A stretch of 64,000 bases of DNA from the NCBI RefSeq assembly GCF_025821625.1, contig NZ_JACKSH010000107.1:24900-88899 (forward strand), read 5' to 3'. Under the pieces are notes generated by a model that made no database searches, was not told the origin of the DNA, and worked only from the letters and a program-made list of their open reading frames with translations. Positions 1-10,075 of this stretch are shown piece after piece (position 1 is the stretch's first letter; every line of letters begins with the position of its first letter). This DNA is from Mycolicibacterium pyrenivorans. GTDB lineage: Bacteria > Actinomycetota > Actinomycetes > Mycobacteriales > Mycobacteriaceae. The translations under genes and the position numbers were made by a program.

Positions 1-209
<209 letters not shown>

Positions 210-210
210 C

Positions 211-224
211 TAGAACACGTTTCA
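211..224. promoter_or_regulatory. KstR-type operator upstream of fadA5
   Basis: TAGAACACGTTTCA fits the KstR consensus TnnAACnnGTTnnA. It lies 10 nt before the fadA5 start codon, so a bound TetR-family KstR would cover the -10/start region. Sterol-CoA derepression is inferred from the known regulon. Confidence 0.8.
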
Positions 225-289
225 TCAGCTTGCCAAGCCGCGCTACCACCACACCTTTGATCTGCGGTGAAGGCATGTTTTACTGGAAC

Positions 290-303
290 TAGAACACGTT
301 GCA
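290..303. promoter_or_regulatory. KstR-type operator upstream of cyp125
   Basis: TAGAACACGTTGCA matches the KstR core AACnnGTT. It sits 18 nt before the cyp125 ATG and is separate from the box in front of fadA5, so each divergent promoter has its own operator. Confidence 0.8.
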
Positions 304-321
304 ACTGAGGAGAGCTTTCCT

Positions 322-1599
322 ATGTCAGGCCCGAATTCCTGCCCCATCGCGTCAGATTTCGACTTCCTCGATGCGACGCTGAATCTCGAGCGTCTGCCGG
401 TCGAGGAACTCGCCGCGCTGCGCGAGTCCGAGCCCGTCCACTGGGTCGACGTGCCGGGAGGCACGGGCGGCTTCGGTGACAAGGGCTACTGGCTCGTGAC
501 CAAGCACGCGGACGTCAAAGATGTGTCCAAGCGCAACGACGTTTTCGGCAGCTCACCCGACGGTGCCATCCCGACGTGGCCGCAGGGGATGACCCGAGAC
601 GCGATCGATCTGCAGAAGGCCGTCCTGTTGAACATGGACGCGCCACAGCACACCCGGCTGCGCAAGATCATCTCCCGTGGCTTCACCCCGCGCGCCGTCG
701 GGCGCCTCGAGGACGAACTGCGCAGCCGCGCCCAGAAGATCGCCCAGACCGCCGCGGCCGCAGGCACCGGGGACTTCGTCGAGCAGGTGTCCTGCGAGCT
801 GCCGCTGCAGGCCATCGCAGGCCTCCTGGGCGTGCCGCAGGAGGACCGCGACAAGCTCTTCCGCTGGTCCAACGAGATGACCGCCGGTGAGGATCCCGAG
901 TACGCCGACGTCGACCCCGCCATGTCTTCGTTCGAGCTCATCACCTACGCGATGAAGATGGCCGAGGAGCGGGCGAAGAACCCCACCGACGACATCGTCA
1001 CGACGCTCATCGAGGCCGACATCGAGGGCGAGAAGCTCTCCGACGACGAGTTCGGCTTCTTCGTCGTGATGCTCGCGGTGGCAGGCAACGAGACCACCCG
1101 CAACTCCATCACCCACGGCATGATCGCGTTCTCGCAGAATCCCGAGCAGTGGGAGCTGTACAAGAAGGAACGGCCGGAGACCGCCGCCGACGAGATCGTC
1201 CGCTGGGCCACGCCGGTCTCGGCGTTCCAGCGCACCGCGCTGGAGGACGTCGAACTGGGCGGGGTGCAGATCAAGAAGGGCGAGCGGGTCGTGATGTCCT
1301 ACCGCTCGGCCAATTTCGACGACGAGGTCTTCGAGAACCCGCATTCCTTCGACATCATGCGAAACCCCAATCCGCACGTCGGTTTCGGCGGCACGGGCGC
1401 CCACTACTGCATCGGCGCGAATCTCGCCAAGATGACCATCAACCTGATCTTCAACGCCATCGCCGACGCGATGCCGGAAATGAAGCCGATCGGCGAACCG
1501 GAGCGGCTGAAGTCGGGGTGGCTCAACGGCATCAAGCACTGGCAGGTTGACTACACCGGCAAGTGCCCCGTCGCCGGGGCTCCGGCGGATCACGCCTGA
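322..1599 (+). CDS. cyp125: Cytochrome P450 CYP125, steroid C26/C27 monooxygenase
   Basis: 425-residue P450. Visible motifs are the I-helix AGNETTR (residues 254-260), the ExxR pair E291/R294 and the heme loop FGGTGAHYCIG with the thiolate Cys at 363. CYP125 hydroxylates and oxidises the terminal methyl of cholesterol or cholestenone, the first side-chain step; electrons would come from a ferredoxin such as FdxD (50.2 kb). The length is normal for the family. It is the first gene of a tight operon (fadE28 starts 37 nt after the stop), with KstR-like boxes upstream. An ATG with a GAGGAGAG-type ribosome site sets the start. Confidence 0.95.
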   Translation: MSGPNSCPIASDFDFLDATLNLERLPVEELAALRESEPVHWVDVPGGTGGFGDKGYWLVTKHADVKDVSKRNDVFGSSPDGAIPTWPQGMTRDAIDLQKAVLLNMDAPQHTRLRKIISRGFTPRAVGRLEDELRSRAQKIAQTAAAAGTGDFVEQVSCELPLQAIAGLLGVPQEDRDKLFRWSNEMTAGEDPEYADVDPAMSSFELITYAMKMAEERAKNPTDDIVTTLIEADIEGEKLSDDEFGFFVVMLAVAGNETTRNSITHGMIAFSQNPEQWELYKKERPETAADEIVRWATPVSAFQRTALEDVELGGVQIKKGERVVMSYRSANFDDEVFENPHSFDIMRNPNPHVGFGGTGAHYCIGANLAKMTINLIFNAIADAMPEMKPIGEPERLKSGWLNGIKHWQVDYTGKCPVAGAPADHA

Positions 1600-1636
1600 G
1601 CAGCACTGATCAGCGCAAGGCTCAAGGAGGAGTCGA

Positions 1637-2638
1637 GTGGATTTCGGTCTCGATGAAGGGCAGCAGGCTGTCGCCGATGTGGTGACGTCGGTGCTGGACC
1701 GCGACAACAGCTGGGAGGCACTGGTCGCCGGTGGCGTGCCCGCCCTGGCGGCGCCCGAGCGTCTCGGCGGCGATGGCCTCGGTCTCGCCGAGATCGCCAC
1801 CGCGCTGACCGAGATCGGCAGGCGCGGCACGGTGGGCCCGGCGCTGACCACGCTCGGCGCCACGGCGGTGCTGCTCGATCTGGCGTCCGACGCCCAGCAG
1901 GATCGTTACCTGGCCGGCGTCGCGAAGGGCTCCGTCCTGGCGCTGGCAATGAGCGAGCCGGGCGCGCCGCTGCCGGATCGGCCGTCGGCTTCGCTGGCAG
2001 GCAACAAGCTCAACGGCACCAAGGTCGGCGTGGGCTATGCGGGACAAGCGGATTGGATCGTCGTCACCACGGACGCCGGCGTGGCGGTCGTGCCCGGTGA
2101 CGCCGACGGACTGACGGTCACCAAGACGCCGACGTCGAACGGATCCGACGAGTTCGTGGTGTCGTTCGTCGATGTGGCGGTCGACGACGCCGACGTGCTG
2201 GAGGCGACCACCGCGCGCCGGGTCGACCAACTGGCGCTGGCCGTGGTCGGCGCGTTCACCGCGGGCCTGGTCGCCGGCGCGTTGCGGCTCACCGCCGACT
2301 ACGTCGCCACCCGGGAACAGTTCGGCAGGCCGCTGTCGACGTTCCAGACTGTGGCCGCCCAACTCTCGGAGGTCTACATCGCCTCGCGCACCATCTCCCT
2401 GATCGCCAACTCGGTCGTGTGGCGGCTCTCCGAAGGCCTTGACGCCGATGACGACCTGGCCATCCTCGGGTACTGGCTGACCTCCCAGGCGCCGCCCGCG
2501 ATGCGCACGTGCCATCACCTGCACGGCGGCATGGGTATGGACATCACCTACCCGATGGACCGCTACTACTCGTCGATCAAGGACCTGAACCGGCTGCTGG
2601 GCGGTCCGACTCATCGTCTCGACCTGGTGGGAGCGTAA
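1637..2638 (+). CDS. fadE28: Acyl-CoA dehydrogenase subunit FadE28 (ChsE1)
   Basis: 333 residues from a GTG preceded by AAGGAGG. It reads as a short acyl-CoA dehydrogenase subunit (for example YVATREQFGRPLSTFQ and a C-terminal HLHGGMGMDI motif). In mycobacteria FadE28 and FadE29 form the alpha2beta2 ChsE1-ChsE2 enzyme that dehydrogenates the 3-carbon (propionyl-CoA) side chain of the steroid, each subunit supplying part of the FAD/active site. It lies directly between cyp125 and fadE29, as in M. tuberculosis (Rv3544c). Confidence 0.93.
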   Translation: MDFGLDEGQQAVADVVTSVLDRDNSWEALVAGGVPALAAPERLGGDGLGLAEIATALTEIGRRGTVGPALTTLGATAVLLDLASDAQQDRYLAGVAKGSVLALAMSEPGAPLPDRPSASLAGNKLNGTKVGVGYAGQADWIVVTTDAGVAVVPGDADGLTVTKTPTSNGSDEFVVSFVDVAVDDADVLEATTARRVDQLALAVVGAFTAGLVAGALRLTADYVATREQFGRPLSTFQTVAAQLSEVYIASRTISLIANSVVWRLSEGLDADDDLAILGYWLTSQAPPAMRTCHHLHGGMGMDITYPMDRYYSSIKDLNRLLGGPTHRLDLVGA

Positions 2639-2667
2639 ATGGGGCGAGCGAAGCGACGGGAGAAATA

Positions 2668-3843
2668 ATGTACATCGAGCTGACGCCAGAGCAGCGGCAA
2701 CTGCAAGCCGAACTGCGGCAGTACTTCTCGACGCTCATCACGCCCGAAGAGGCCGAGGCGATGGAGTCCAACCGCCACAACGAGGCCTACCGCGCGGTCA
2801 TCAAGCGGATGGGCTCCGACGGCAAACTCGGGGTCGGTTGGCCCAAGGAGTACGGCGGGCTGGGGTTCGGCCCGATCGAGCAGCAGATCTTTGTCAACGA
2901 GGCCAACCGCGCCGACGTCCCGCTGCCACTGGTGACGTTGCAGACCGTTGGCCCGACGCTGCAGGTGTACGGCACCGAGGAACAGAAGAAGAAGTTCCTC
3001 CCCGGAATCCTCTCCGGTGACATCCATTTCGCGATCGGCTACTCCGAACCCGACGCGGGCACCGACCTCGCGTCGCTGCGGACCACGGCGGTGCGTCGTA
3101 GGGACGAGGCCGGCGACTATTTTATCGTGAACGGCCAGAAGATGTGGACCACCGGCGCCCACGACGCCGACTACATCTGGCTGGCCTGCCGCACGGACCC
3201 GGAGGCCGCCAAGCACAAGGGCATCTCGATCCTGATCGTCGACACCAAGGATCCGGGCTACTCGTGGACCCCGATCATCCTGTCCGACGGCGCCCACCAC
3301 ACCAATGCGTCCTACTACAACGATGTCCGAGTCCCCGCCGACATGGTCGTGGGGGAGGTGAACGGCGGCTGGAAGCTCATCACGACCCAGCTCAACCACG
3401 AGCGGGTCGGCCTCGGTCCCGCCGGGCGCGTCGCGGGCATCTACGACCAGGTCCGCGATTGGGCCTCCAAGCCGGGCTCGGACGGTGTCACGCCGATCGA
3501 CCACGCCGACGTGCAGCGGTTGCTGGCGCAGATCAAAGCGATCTGGCGGGTCAACGAACTGCTGAACTGGCAGGTGGCGTCGTCGGGAGAGACGATCGCG
3601 GTCGCCGACGCCGCGGCCACGAAAGTCTTTTCCACCGAACGTATTCAGGATGTGGGCCGGTTGGCCGAGGAGATCGTCGGCAAGTACGGCAACCCGGCCG
3701 ATCCGGAGACCGGCGAGCTGCTCGACTGGCTGGACAAGATGACCAAGCGCAACCTGGTGATCACGTTCGGCGGAGGAGTCAACGAGGTGATGCGCGAGAT
3801 GATCGCTGCGGCGGGGCTGAAGGTTCCGAGGGTTCCGCGGTGA
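2668..3843 (+). CDS. fadE29: Acyl-CoA dehydrogenase subunit FadE29 (ChsE2)
   Basis: 391 residues from ATG 2668 (MYIELTPEQRQLQAEL). A longer open frame runs upstream into fadE28, but this start matches family N-termini and follows the fadE28 stop by 29 nt. Acyl-CoA dehydrogenase landmarks include GYSEPDAGTDLASLRTTA, QKMWTTGAHDADYIW and the C-terminal FGGGVNEVMREMI segment. It is the partner of FadE28 in side-chain dehydrogenation. The fadE28-fadE29 spacer contains gcgagcgaagcgacgggag, which looks like a short mycobacterial intergenic repeat but has no second copy here. Confidence 0.94.
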   Translation: MYIELTPEQRQLQAELRQYFSTLITPEEAEAMESNRHNEAYRAVIKRMGSDGKLGVGWPKEYGGLGFGPIEQQIFVNEANRADVPLPLVTLQTVGPTLQVYGTEEQKKKFLPGILSGDIHFAIGYSEPDAGTDLASLRTTAVRRRDEAGDYFIVNGQKMWTTGAHDADYIWLACRTDPEAAKHKGISILIVDTKDPGYSWTPIILSDGAHHTNASYYNDVRVPADMVVGEVNGGWKLITTQLNHERVGLGPAGRVAGIYDQVRDWASKPGSDGVTPIDHADVQRLLAQIKAIWRVNELLNWQVASSGETIAVADAAATKVFSTERIQDVGRLAEEIVGKYGNPADPETGELLDWLDKMTKRNLVITFGGGVNEVMREMIAAAGLKVPRVPR

Positions 3844-3861
3844 TGAGAGCCTGCGCGAAGA
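3842..3861 (+). repeat. Copy 1 of a 20-bp interspersed repeat (fadE29/chsH2 spacer)
   Basis: GATGAGAGCCTGCGCGAAGA begins inside the fadE29 stop codon (TGA 3841-3843) and is followed by a short tail leading to the chsH2 ATG at 3875. It matches 17 of 20 bases of the copy at 36111-36130. Its stop-to-start placement resembles mycobacterial MIRU-type operon spacers. Confidence 0.75.
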
Positions 3862-3874
3862 ACAGAGCATCACG

Positions 3875-4852
3875 ATGAGTGTGGACGACATCAAGGCCGC
3901 GGCGGACCGCGTCAAGGCCGAAGGTAAGAGCAAGCCGCGCACCGGTCGCCACCCGGTCAACCAGCCGATGGTCGACCACTGGCTCGACGCGATGGGCGAC
4001 AAGAACCCGATCTACGTCGACGAAGAGGCCGCGAAGGCCGCGGGCCATCCCGGTGTCGTCGCACCGCCCGCGATGATCCAGGTGTGGACCATGATGGGGC
4101 TCGGCGGTGTCCGCCCCGACGACGACCCACTCGGCAAGATCCTCGAATTGTTCGACGACGCAGGCTATGTCGGTGTGGTCGCCACCAACTGTGAGCAGAC
4201 CTATCACCGATATCTGCGCCCCGGCGAGGAGGTGAGCGTCGCCGCCGAACTGACCGACGTCGTCGGCCCCAAGCGGACCGCGCTCGGTGAGGGGTTCTTC
4301 ATCACGCAGAAGATCACCTGGCACTGTGGCGACGACGAAGACAGCCCAGTGGCCGAGATGCTCTGGCGGATAATGAAGTTCCGGCCGGCAGATCAAGATG
4401 CGCCCGCCTCGGCGGTGCCCGAGGACCTCGACGCGGCCTCGATGATGCGGCCGGCGTCCTCGAAGGACACCAAGTTCTTCTGGGACGGCGTCAACGCGCA
4501 CGAACTGCGCATCCAGAAGCGACCCGACGGCAGCCTGCAGCACCCGCCGGTGCCTGCCCTGTGGGCCGACGCTGGGAAAGATGTGGAGCCGTCCGATTAT
4601 CTGGTCGCCAGCGGGAACGGCACGGTGTTCAGCTTCGTCGTGCACCACGCGCCGAAGGTGCCCGGCCGCACGCTGCCGTTCGTCATCGCGCTCGTCGAAC
4701 TCGAGGAAGGGGTGCGGATGCTCGGCGAACTTCGCAACGCCGACCCGGCCAGCGTGGAGATCGGAATGCCGGTTCGCGCAACGTACATCGACTTCCCCGA
4801 CGGTGACTCCGGCCCGGCGTGGACGCTCTACGCGTGGGAGCCTGCGAAGTGA
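3875..4852 (+). CDS. chsH2: Steroid enoyl-CoA hydratase subunit ChsH2 (MaoC-DUF35)
   Basis: 325 residues. The N-terminal half is a MaoC-type hot-dog domain (DAMGDKNPIYVDEEAAKAAG near residues 32-51) that lacks the catalytic His of the hydratase motif. The C-terminal third is a DUF35-type OB domain. In M. tuberculosis (Rv3542c) this protein pairs with ChsH1, which supplies the catalytic Asp/His, to hydrate the 22-ene steroid CoA ester; the DUF35 part binds Ltp2 for the retro-aldol step. It shares its GTGA with chsH1, so the two are probably translationally coupled. Confidence 0.93.
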   Translation: MSVDDIKAAADRVKAEGKSKPRTGRHPVNQPMVDHWLDAMGDKNPIYVDEEAAKAAGHPGVVAPPAMIQVWTMMGLGGVRPDDDPLGKILELFDDAGYVGVVATNCEQTYHRYLRPGEEVSVAAELTDVVGPKRTALGEGFFITQKITWHCGDDEDSPVAEMLWRIMKFRPADQDAPASAVPEDLDAASMMRPASSKDTKFFWDGVNAHELRIQKRPDGSLQHPPVPALWADAGKDVEPSDYLVASGNGTVFSFVVHHAPKVPGRTLPFVIALVELEEGVRMLGELRNADPASVEIGMPVRATYIDFPDGDSGPAWTLYAWEPAK

Positions 4853-5253
4853 GCGCCCCGGTGGCAGAGGTCGGGACCAAGCTTCCCGAGCTCAAGCTCT
4901 ACGGCGACCCGACGTTCATCGTCTCGACGGCGATCGCGACGCGCGACTACCAGGACGTGCATCACGACCGGGACAAGGCGCAGGCCAAGGGGTCCAGGGA
5001 CATCTTCGTCAACATCCTCACCGACACCGGTCTGGTGCAGCGCTTCATCACCGACTGGGCCGGCCCGACCGCCGTCATCAAGTCGATCGGTCTGCGGCTC
5101 GGCGTGCCGTGGTACGCCTATGACACCGTGACGTTCACCGGCGAGGTGACCGCCGTCGACGGCGACCTCGTCACTCTGAAGGTAACCGGCAGCAACAGCC
5201 TCGGCGATCACGTGATCGCCAACGCGACACTGACCCTCGGAGGTGCCGCATGA
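4849..5253 (+). CDS. chsH1: Steroid enoyl-CoA hydratase subunit ChsH1
   Basis: 134 residues from the GTG at 4849 that overlaps the chsH2 stop (GTGA); an ATG further upstream in the same frame lies inside chsH2 and is unlikely. Single hot-dog fold. The D-x4-H hydratase dyad is likely D33/H38 in TRDYQDVHHDRD. It is the catalytic partner of ChsH2 and the homologue of Rv3541c. The ltp2 start overlaps its stop (ATGA). Confidence 0.93.
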   Translation: MSAPVAEVGTKLPELKLYGDPTFIVSTAIATRDYQDVHHDRDKAQAKGSRDIFVNILTDTGLVQRFITDWAGPTAVIKSIGLRLGVPWYAYDTVTFTGEVTAVDGDLVTLKVTGSNSLGDHVIANATLTLGGAA

Positions 5254-6416
5254 GCGACGGCCTGTCCGGCAAGGCGGCGATCGTCGGCATCGGCGCCACC
5301 GACTTCTCGAAGAACTCCGGCCGAAGCGAACTGCGGCTGGCCGCCGAGGCGGTGCTCGACGCACTCGACGATGCGGGTCTCACACCGGCAGACGTCGACG
5401 GCATGGTCACGTTCACCATGGATTCCAACACCGAGGTCGCCGTCGCACGGGCCACCGGGATCGGGGAGTTGAAGTTCTTCTCCAAGATCCACCACGGCGG
5501 CGGGGCGGCCTGCGCGACGATCCAGCAGGCCGCGATCGCGGTCGCGACCGGTGTCGCGGAATGCGTTGTGGCATACCGCGCCTTCAACGAGCGGTCGGGA
5601 ATGCGGTTCGGCCAGGTGCAGATGCGGCTGGTCGAGAACGCCGATTCCACCGGCGTCGACAACTCGTTCTCCTACCCGCACGGGCTGTCCACCCCCGCCG
5701 CCCAGGTGGCGATGATCGCGCAGCGTTACATGCACCTGTCGGGGGCGACCAGCAAGGACTTCGGAGCCGTTTCGGTGGCCGACCGTAGGCACGCGGCCAA
5801 CAATCCGAAGGCGTATTTCTACGGCAAGCCGATCACGATCGAGGAACACCAGAACTCGCGATGGATCGCCGAGCCGCTGCGGCTGCTCGACTGCTGTCAG
5901 GAGACCGACGGCGGCGTCGCGGTCGTCGTGACGACACCCGAGCGGGCCAAGGACCTCAAACACCGGCCCGCGGTCATCGAGGCGGCCTCGCAGGGGTCCA
6001 GCCCCGACCAGTACTCGATGGTCAGTTACTACCGGCCTGAGCTGGGTTTGCCCGAGATGGGGCTGGTGGGTAGGCAGCTGTGGCAGCAGTCCGGGCTGAC
6101 ACCCGCAGACATCCAGACCGCGATCCTCTACGACCACTTCACGCCGTTCACGTTGATCCAGCTCGAAGAGCTCGGATTCTGTGGGCAGGGCGAGGCCAAG
6201 GACTTCGTCGCCGACGGCGCGATCGAGATCGGTGGCCGGCTGCCGATCAACACGCACGGCGGCCAGTTGGGCGAGGCCTACATCCACGGCATGAACGGCA
6301 TCGCCGAAGGGGTGCGCCAGCTACGCGGCACCTCCGTCAACCCCGTGCCTGACGTCGAGCACGTGCTGGTGACCGCCGGTACCGGCGTGCCGACATCGGG
6401 TCTCATCCTCGGTTGA
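5250..6416 (+). CDS. ltp2: Steroid aldolase Ltp2 (thiolase-fold)
   Basis: 388 residues starting MSDGLSGKAAIVGIGATDFS, a nonspecific-lipid-transfer/thiolase-like protein. Ltp2 (Rv3540c) with the ChsH2 DUF35 domain performs a retro-aldol cleavage of the 17-hydroxy propionyl-CoA intermediate, releasing propionyl-CoA and leaving androstenedione-type 17-ketosteroid. It ends the cyp125 operon. Thiolase-like segments are visible (LLDCCQETDGGVAVV, and INTHGGQLGEAYIHGMNG near the C-terminus). The start overlaps chsH1 (ATGA). Confidence 0.93.
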   Translation: MSDGLSGKAAIVGIGATDFSKNSGRSELRLAAEAVLDALDDAGLTPADVDGMVTFTMDSNTEVAVARATGIGELKFFSKIHHGGGAACATIQQAAIAVATGVAECVVAYRAFNERSGMRFGQVQMRLVENADSTGVDNSFSYPHGLSTPAAQVAMIAQRYMHLSGATSKDFGAVSVADRRHAANNPKAYFYGKPITIEEHQNSRWIAEPLRLLDCCQETDGGVAVVVTTPERAKDLKHRPAVIEAASQGSSPDQYSMVSYYRPELGLPEMGLVGRQLWQQSGLTPADIQTAILYDHFTPFTLIQLEELGFCGQGEAKDFVADGAIEIGGRLPINTHGGQLGEAYIHGMNGIAEGVRQLRGTSVNPVPDVEHVLVTAGTGVPTSGLILG

Positions 6417-6529
6417 GATGCCTGGCAACAGCGCCCTCGAGCAGGTGTTGCCGCACCGGCTGCCTGATGCGACGACAGAGCCCCGACAGCGTTCGGTGGG
6501 GTCATCGAGAGATTTGATCGCTGACGGGG

Positions 6530-6564
6530 TGATCAGGGGGCGGGGATTGCCCACCCCCTGATCA
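6530..6564. terminator. Probable bidirectional terminator hairpin
   Basis: An 11-bp perfect stem (TGATCAGGGGG at 6530-6540 with CCCCCTGATCA at 6554-6564) and a 13-nt loop lie between the convergent ltp2 and PGRS-like genes. There is no U-tract, as is common for mycobacterial terminators. Confidence 0.7.
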
Positions 6565-6575
6565 GTGGTTGTCGG

Positions 6576-8087
<1,512 letters not shown>

Positions 8088-9357
8088 TTCCGTACCCCGT
8101 TCTTTTGTGCGATTGGGGCGCTCAAGAACTGCAGTCTTTGAGGCGCTCCGAATAGTTGGAACCGGGCCACGCAGCGGATGATTTGGGCGACCGCTCGGCG
8201 GAGGGTCCGGTGCGATCGCATCGCCCGAACATGGTCGAGCGACGGTCCAGCATGGACGCATAAGGCGGTTCGCTGGCCGCGGGTGGCGCGCGAGCAGGGT
8301 GACCTCGTGGCCGATGAAGATTTGCGAATGCAACGGATGCGGGATCTATCTGGGATCGGCTAGCCCCCCGACCTCGACGGTTATTCATCCGAACCATCGC
8401 CTCTGCCTTCCCCGACGCTCACTCCGCGCTGGGGTTAGAGCAAGCAGACAAATTCTATGAGTTTGCTGAAATCACTGTCAACCGTAAAGGTTCGATTTCA
8501 AGCAAATCGCAGGCTGTCACAACGGTGCATCACGCGCTGGCCCTCCCTCTTCGCGAACTGGTCGTGCAACGCAGGCACGGCTTCCTGCGGTAGGCGCGCG
8601 ACAAAAATGCCGGTCACATGGTTGTTGACCGCCCAACATCTCAGCGCCGAGACGCTCCATCTGATTTCCTTGCTGTGATCGATCCTTCAACGGGTGCTAT
8701 CCCGAAACCCCACACACTGGTACATTTCTGGCAAGGGCAACTGAGGGCTCGGTCGCCTACAGCAGAAACTTGCTATAGCAATAGTTAGCGAATATCAGCA
8801 CTCCATGAGCTGGCAGTCGGTAAGCCCCTGCCGAGGACCCCAAGGCGCTCTACGTCCGTGAGTCGCGAACCATGACGGCTGCTGAACTGCCACCGGACAC
8901 TGGGGGCGGCGATCTCGTGGATGCCGCACGGATGAGGACCCCAAGCGGCGACCGCCCATCATCGACGCGATCAAGGCGCGACAGTATTCGAGAGGTCAGC
9001 TATCGGATTCCGAGGTGCAAGCCGGTAACCCTGTGATGACCCGCGACGCGTCTAAAGACGGACGTGAAACCACCGCCGACGTTGCGAGCGCGAGCAGAGC
9101 AGTCCCTTGGGCATCGTCCCCAAGACGCGCGGCGTCGACCGGGGAGACCTTCGCGGAAAGTGGTTCAACAGCGGGGATCTGGTCATTCGCGGTGAGGACG
9201 CTCTGCTGTATTCGCATGGCGGCGCCGACGAACTGCTGAAGATGTGTGGTGTGCGAGCGCATCACGCTGAGGTCGAGGCGAAATCGAATACCCACTCTGC
9301 GGTGCCGACGCCACCGGCGAACGGCTCTGGCGCCGCGCGCCTATTACCCTTGGCAGG
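8088..9357. other. 1.27-kb gene-poor interval
   Basis: No convincing gene. The part around 8380-8800 is visibly poorer in G+C than the flanks. A 73-codon open frame at 8457-8678 has no recognisable motif. The only coding trace is a short acyl-CoA ligase fragment at 9152-9280. The first ~100 bases must hold the promoter of the PGRS-like gene. The composition and relic suggest a scar of old insertion and deletion. Confidence 0.6.
9152..9280 (+). pseudogene. Relic of an acyl-CoA ligase (C-terminal hinge region)
   Basis: The frame reads RGKWFNSGDLVIRGED, then YSHGGADELLKMCGVRAHHAEVEA. This lines up with the A8 hinge motif of AMP-forming CoA ligases (G-x-W-F-x-T-G-D ... GRADDLLKVGG...P-x-EVE). 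Here the motif is degraded (Thr to Ser, Gly-Gly to Cys-Gly) and nothing of the rest of a ligase surrounds it. It is interpreted as the leftover of a deleted fadD or benzoate-CoA-ligase-like gene. Confidence 0.5.
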
Positions 9358-10059
9358 ATGAGCTCCCTCGAGCCGGACCCCGATGACGCCAGCACCGGGC
9401 CACTGCACCTCGAGAAGGTGCGGGAACGGGCTGCAAGTCCCGGGTACAGCCGTTTCGACGCGCCGCTGTCGGTGAATCCGCGCCCGGTGCACAACGACCG
9501 CAGACCCGTCGTGCTGCTGGCGGCGGCGGCGGTGGTGGCCCTCGGCGTGCTCGCCTGGCTGTTCTGGCCATCGGCGGATGACTCCGCGGAGTCGGAAGGC
9601 GTCACAACCACGACCACGCAGACGGAGTCGCCGCAGGAGGCGGAAGGCCGGTTGATGGGCATGCTCCCGAAGGGTTACGCACCCGACGCGTGTGAAGGTG
9701 TCGTGCCGCCGAAAGACGCCCTGGCACAGGTCAGTTGCACCCGGAACGCGGACGCGGGCGGCCCGCTGTCGGCCACCTACACCCTGGTGAAGGACGACGA
9801 ATCGCTACGCGCGATGTTCGACGGTGTGGTCAGCGCCTCCTCGGTCGTGAATTGCCCGGGCAACATCCAGTCCCCGGGTCCGTGGCGCCGCAACGCGACG
9901 CCGCAGCAGGTGGCGGGCACGCTGGTGTGCGGCTTCCAGCAGGGCAAGCCGACGGTCGCGTGGAGCACCGACGCCGCATTGATGGTCAGCGAGGTGCAGT
10001 CAGGACCCCAGGGGCCGAACATGGTTCAGCTGTACACCTGGTGGGCGTCGCACTCCTGA
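9358..10059 (+). CDS. Membrane-anchored protein with extracytoplasmic four-Cys domain
   Basis: 233 residues; function not known. A cytoplasmic N-terminus (1-49), one transmembrane helix (about 50-70), a Thr-rich linker (GVTTTTTQTES) and an exported domain of ~135 residues with four Cys (112, 127, 166, 191), probably two disulfides. The segment CPGNIQSPGPWRRNATP resembles the exported domains of some mycobacterial Ser/Thr-kinase-type and unknown membrane proteins, which suggests a sensor or adaptor role (inference). ATG 9358 follows GGCAGG. It has no operon partner; the next gene converges on it. Confidence 0.8.
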   Translation: MSSLEPDPDDASTGPLHLEKVRERAASPGYSRFDAPLSVNPRPVHNDRRPVVLLAAAAVVALGVLAWLFWPSADDSAESEGVTTTTTQTESPQEAEGRLMGMLPKGYAPDACEGVVPPKDALAQVSCTRNADAGGPLSATYTLVKDDESLRAMFDGVVSASSVVNCPGNIQSPGPWRRNATPQQVAGTLVCGFQQGKPTVAWSTDAALMVSEVQSGPQGPNMVQLYTWWASHS

Positions 10060-10075
10060 GGACCCGAGCCCGCCG

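Noticed and set aside
2509..2667. N-terminal extension of fadE29 overlapping fadE28
   Set aside because: Extension reads FadE28 sequence out of frame; ATG 2668 matches family starts.
8457..8678. 73-codon open frame in the gene-poor gap
   Set aside because: No motif, odd composition, no clear ribosome site and no neighbour support.
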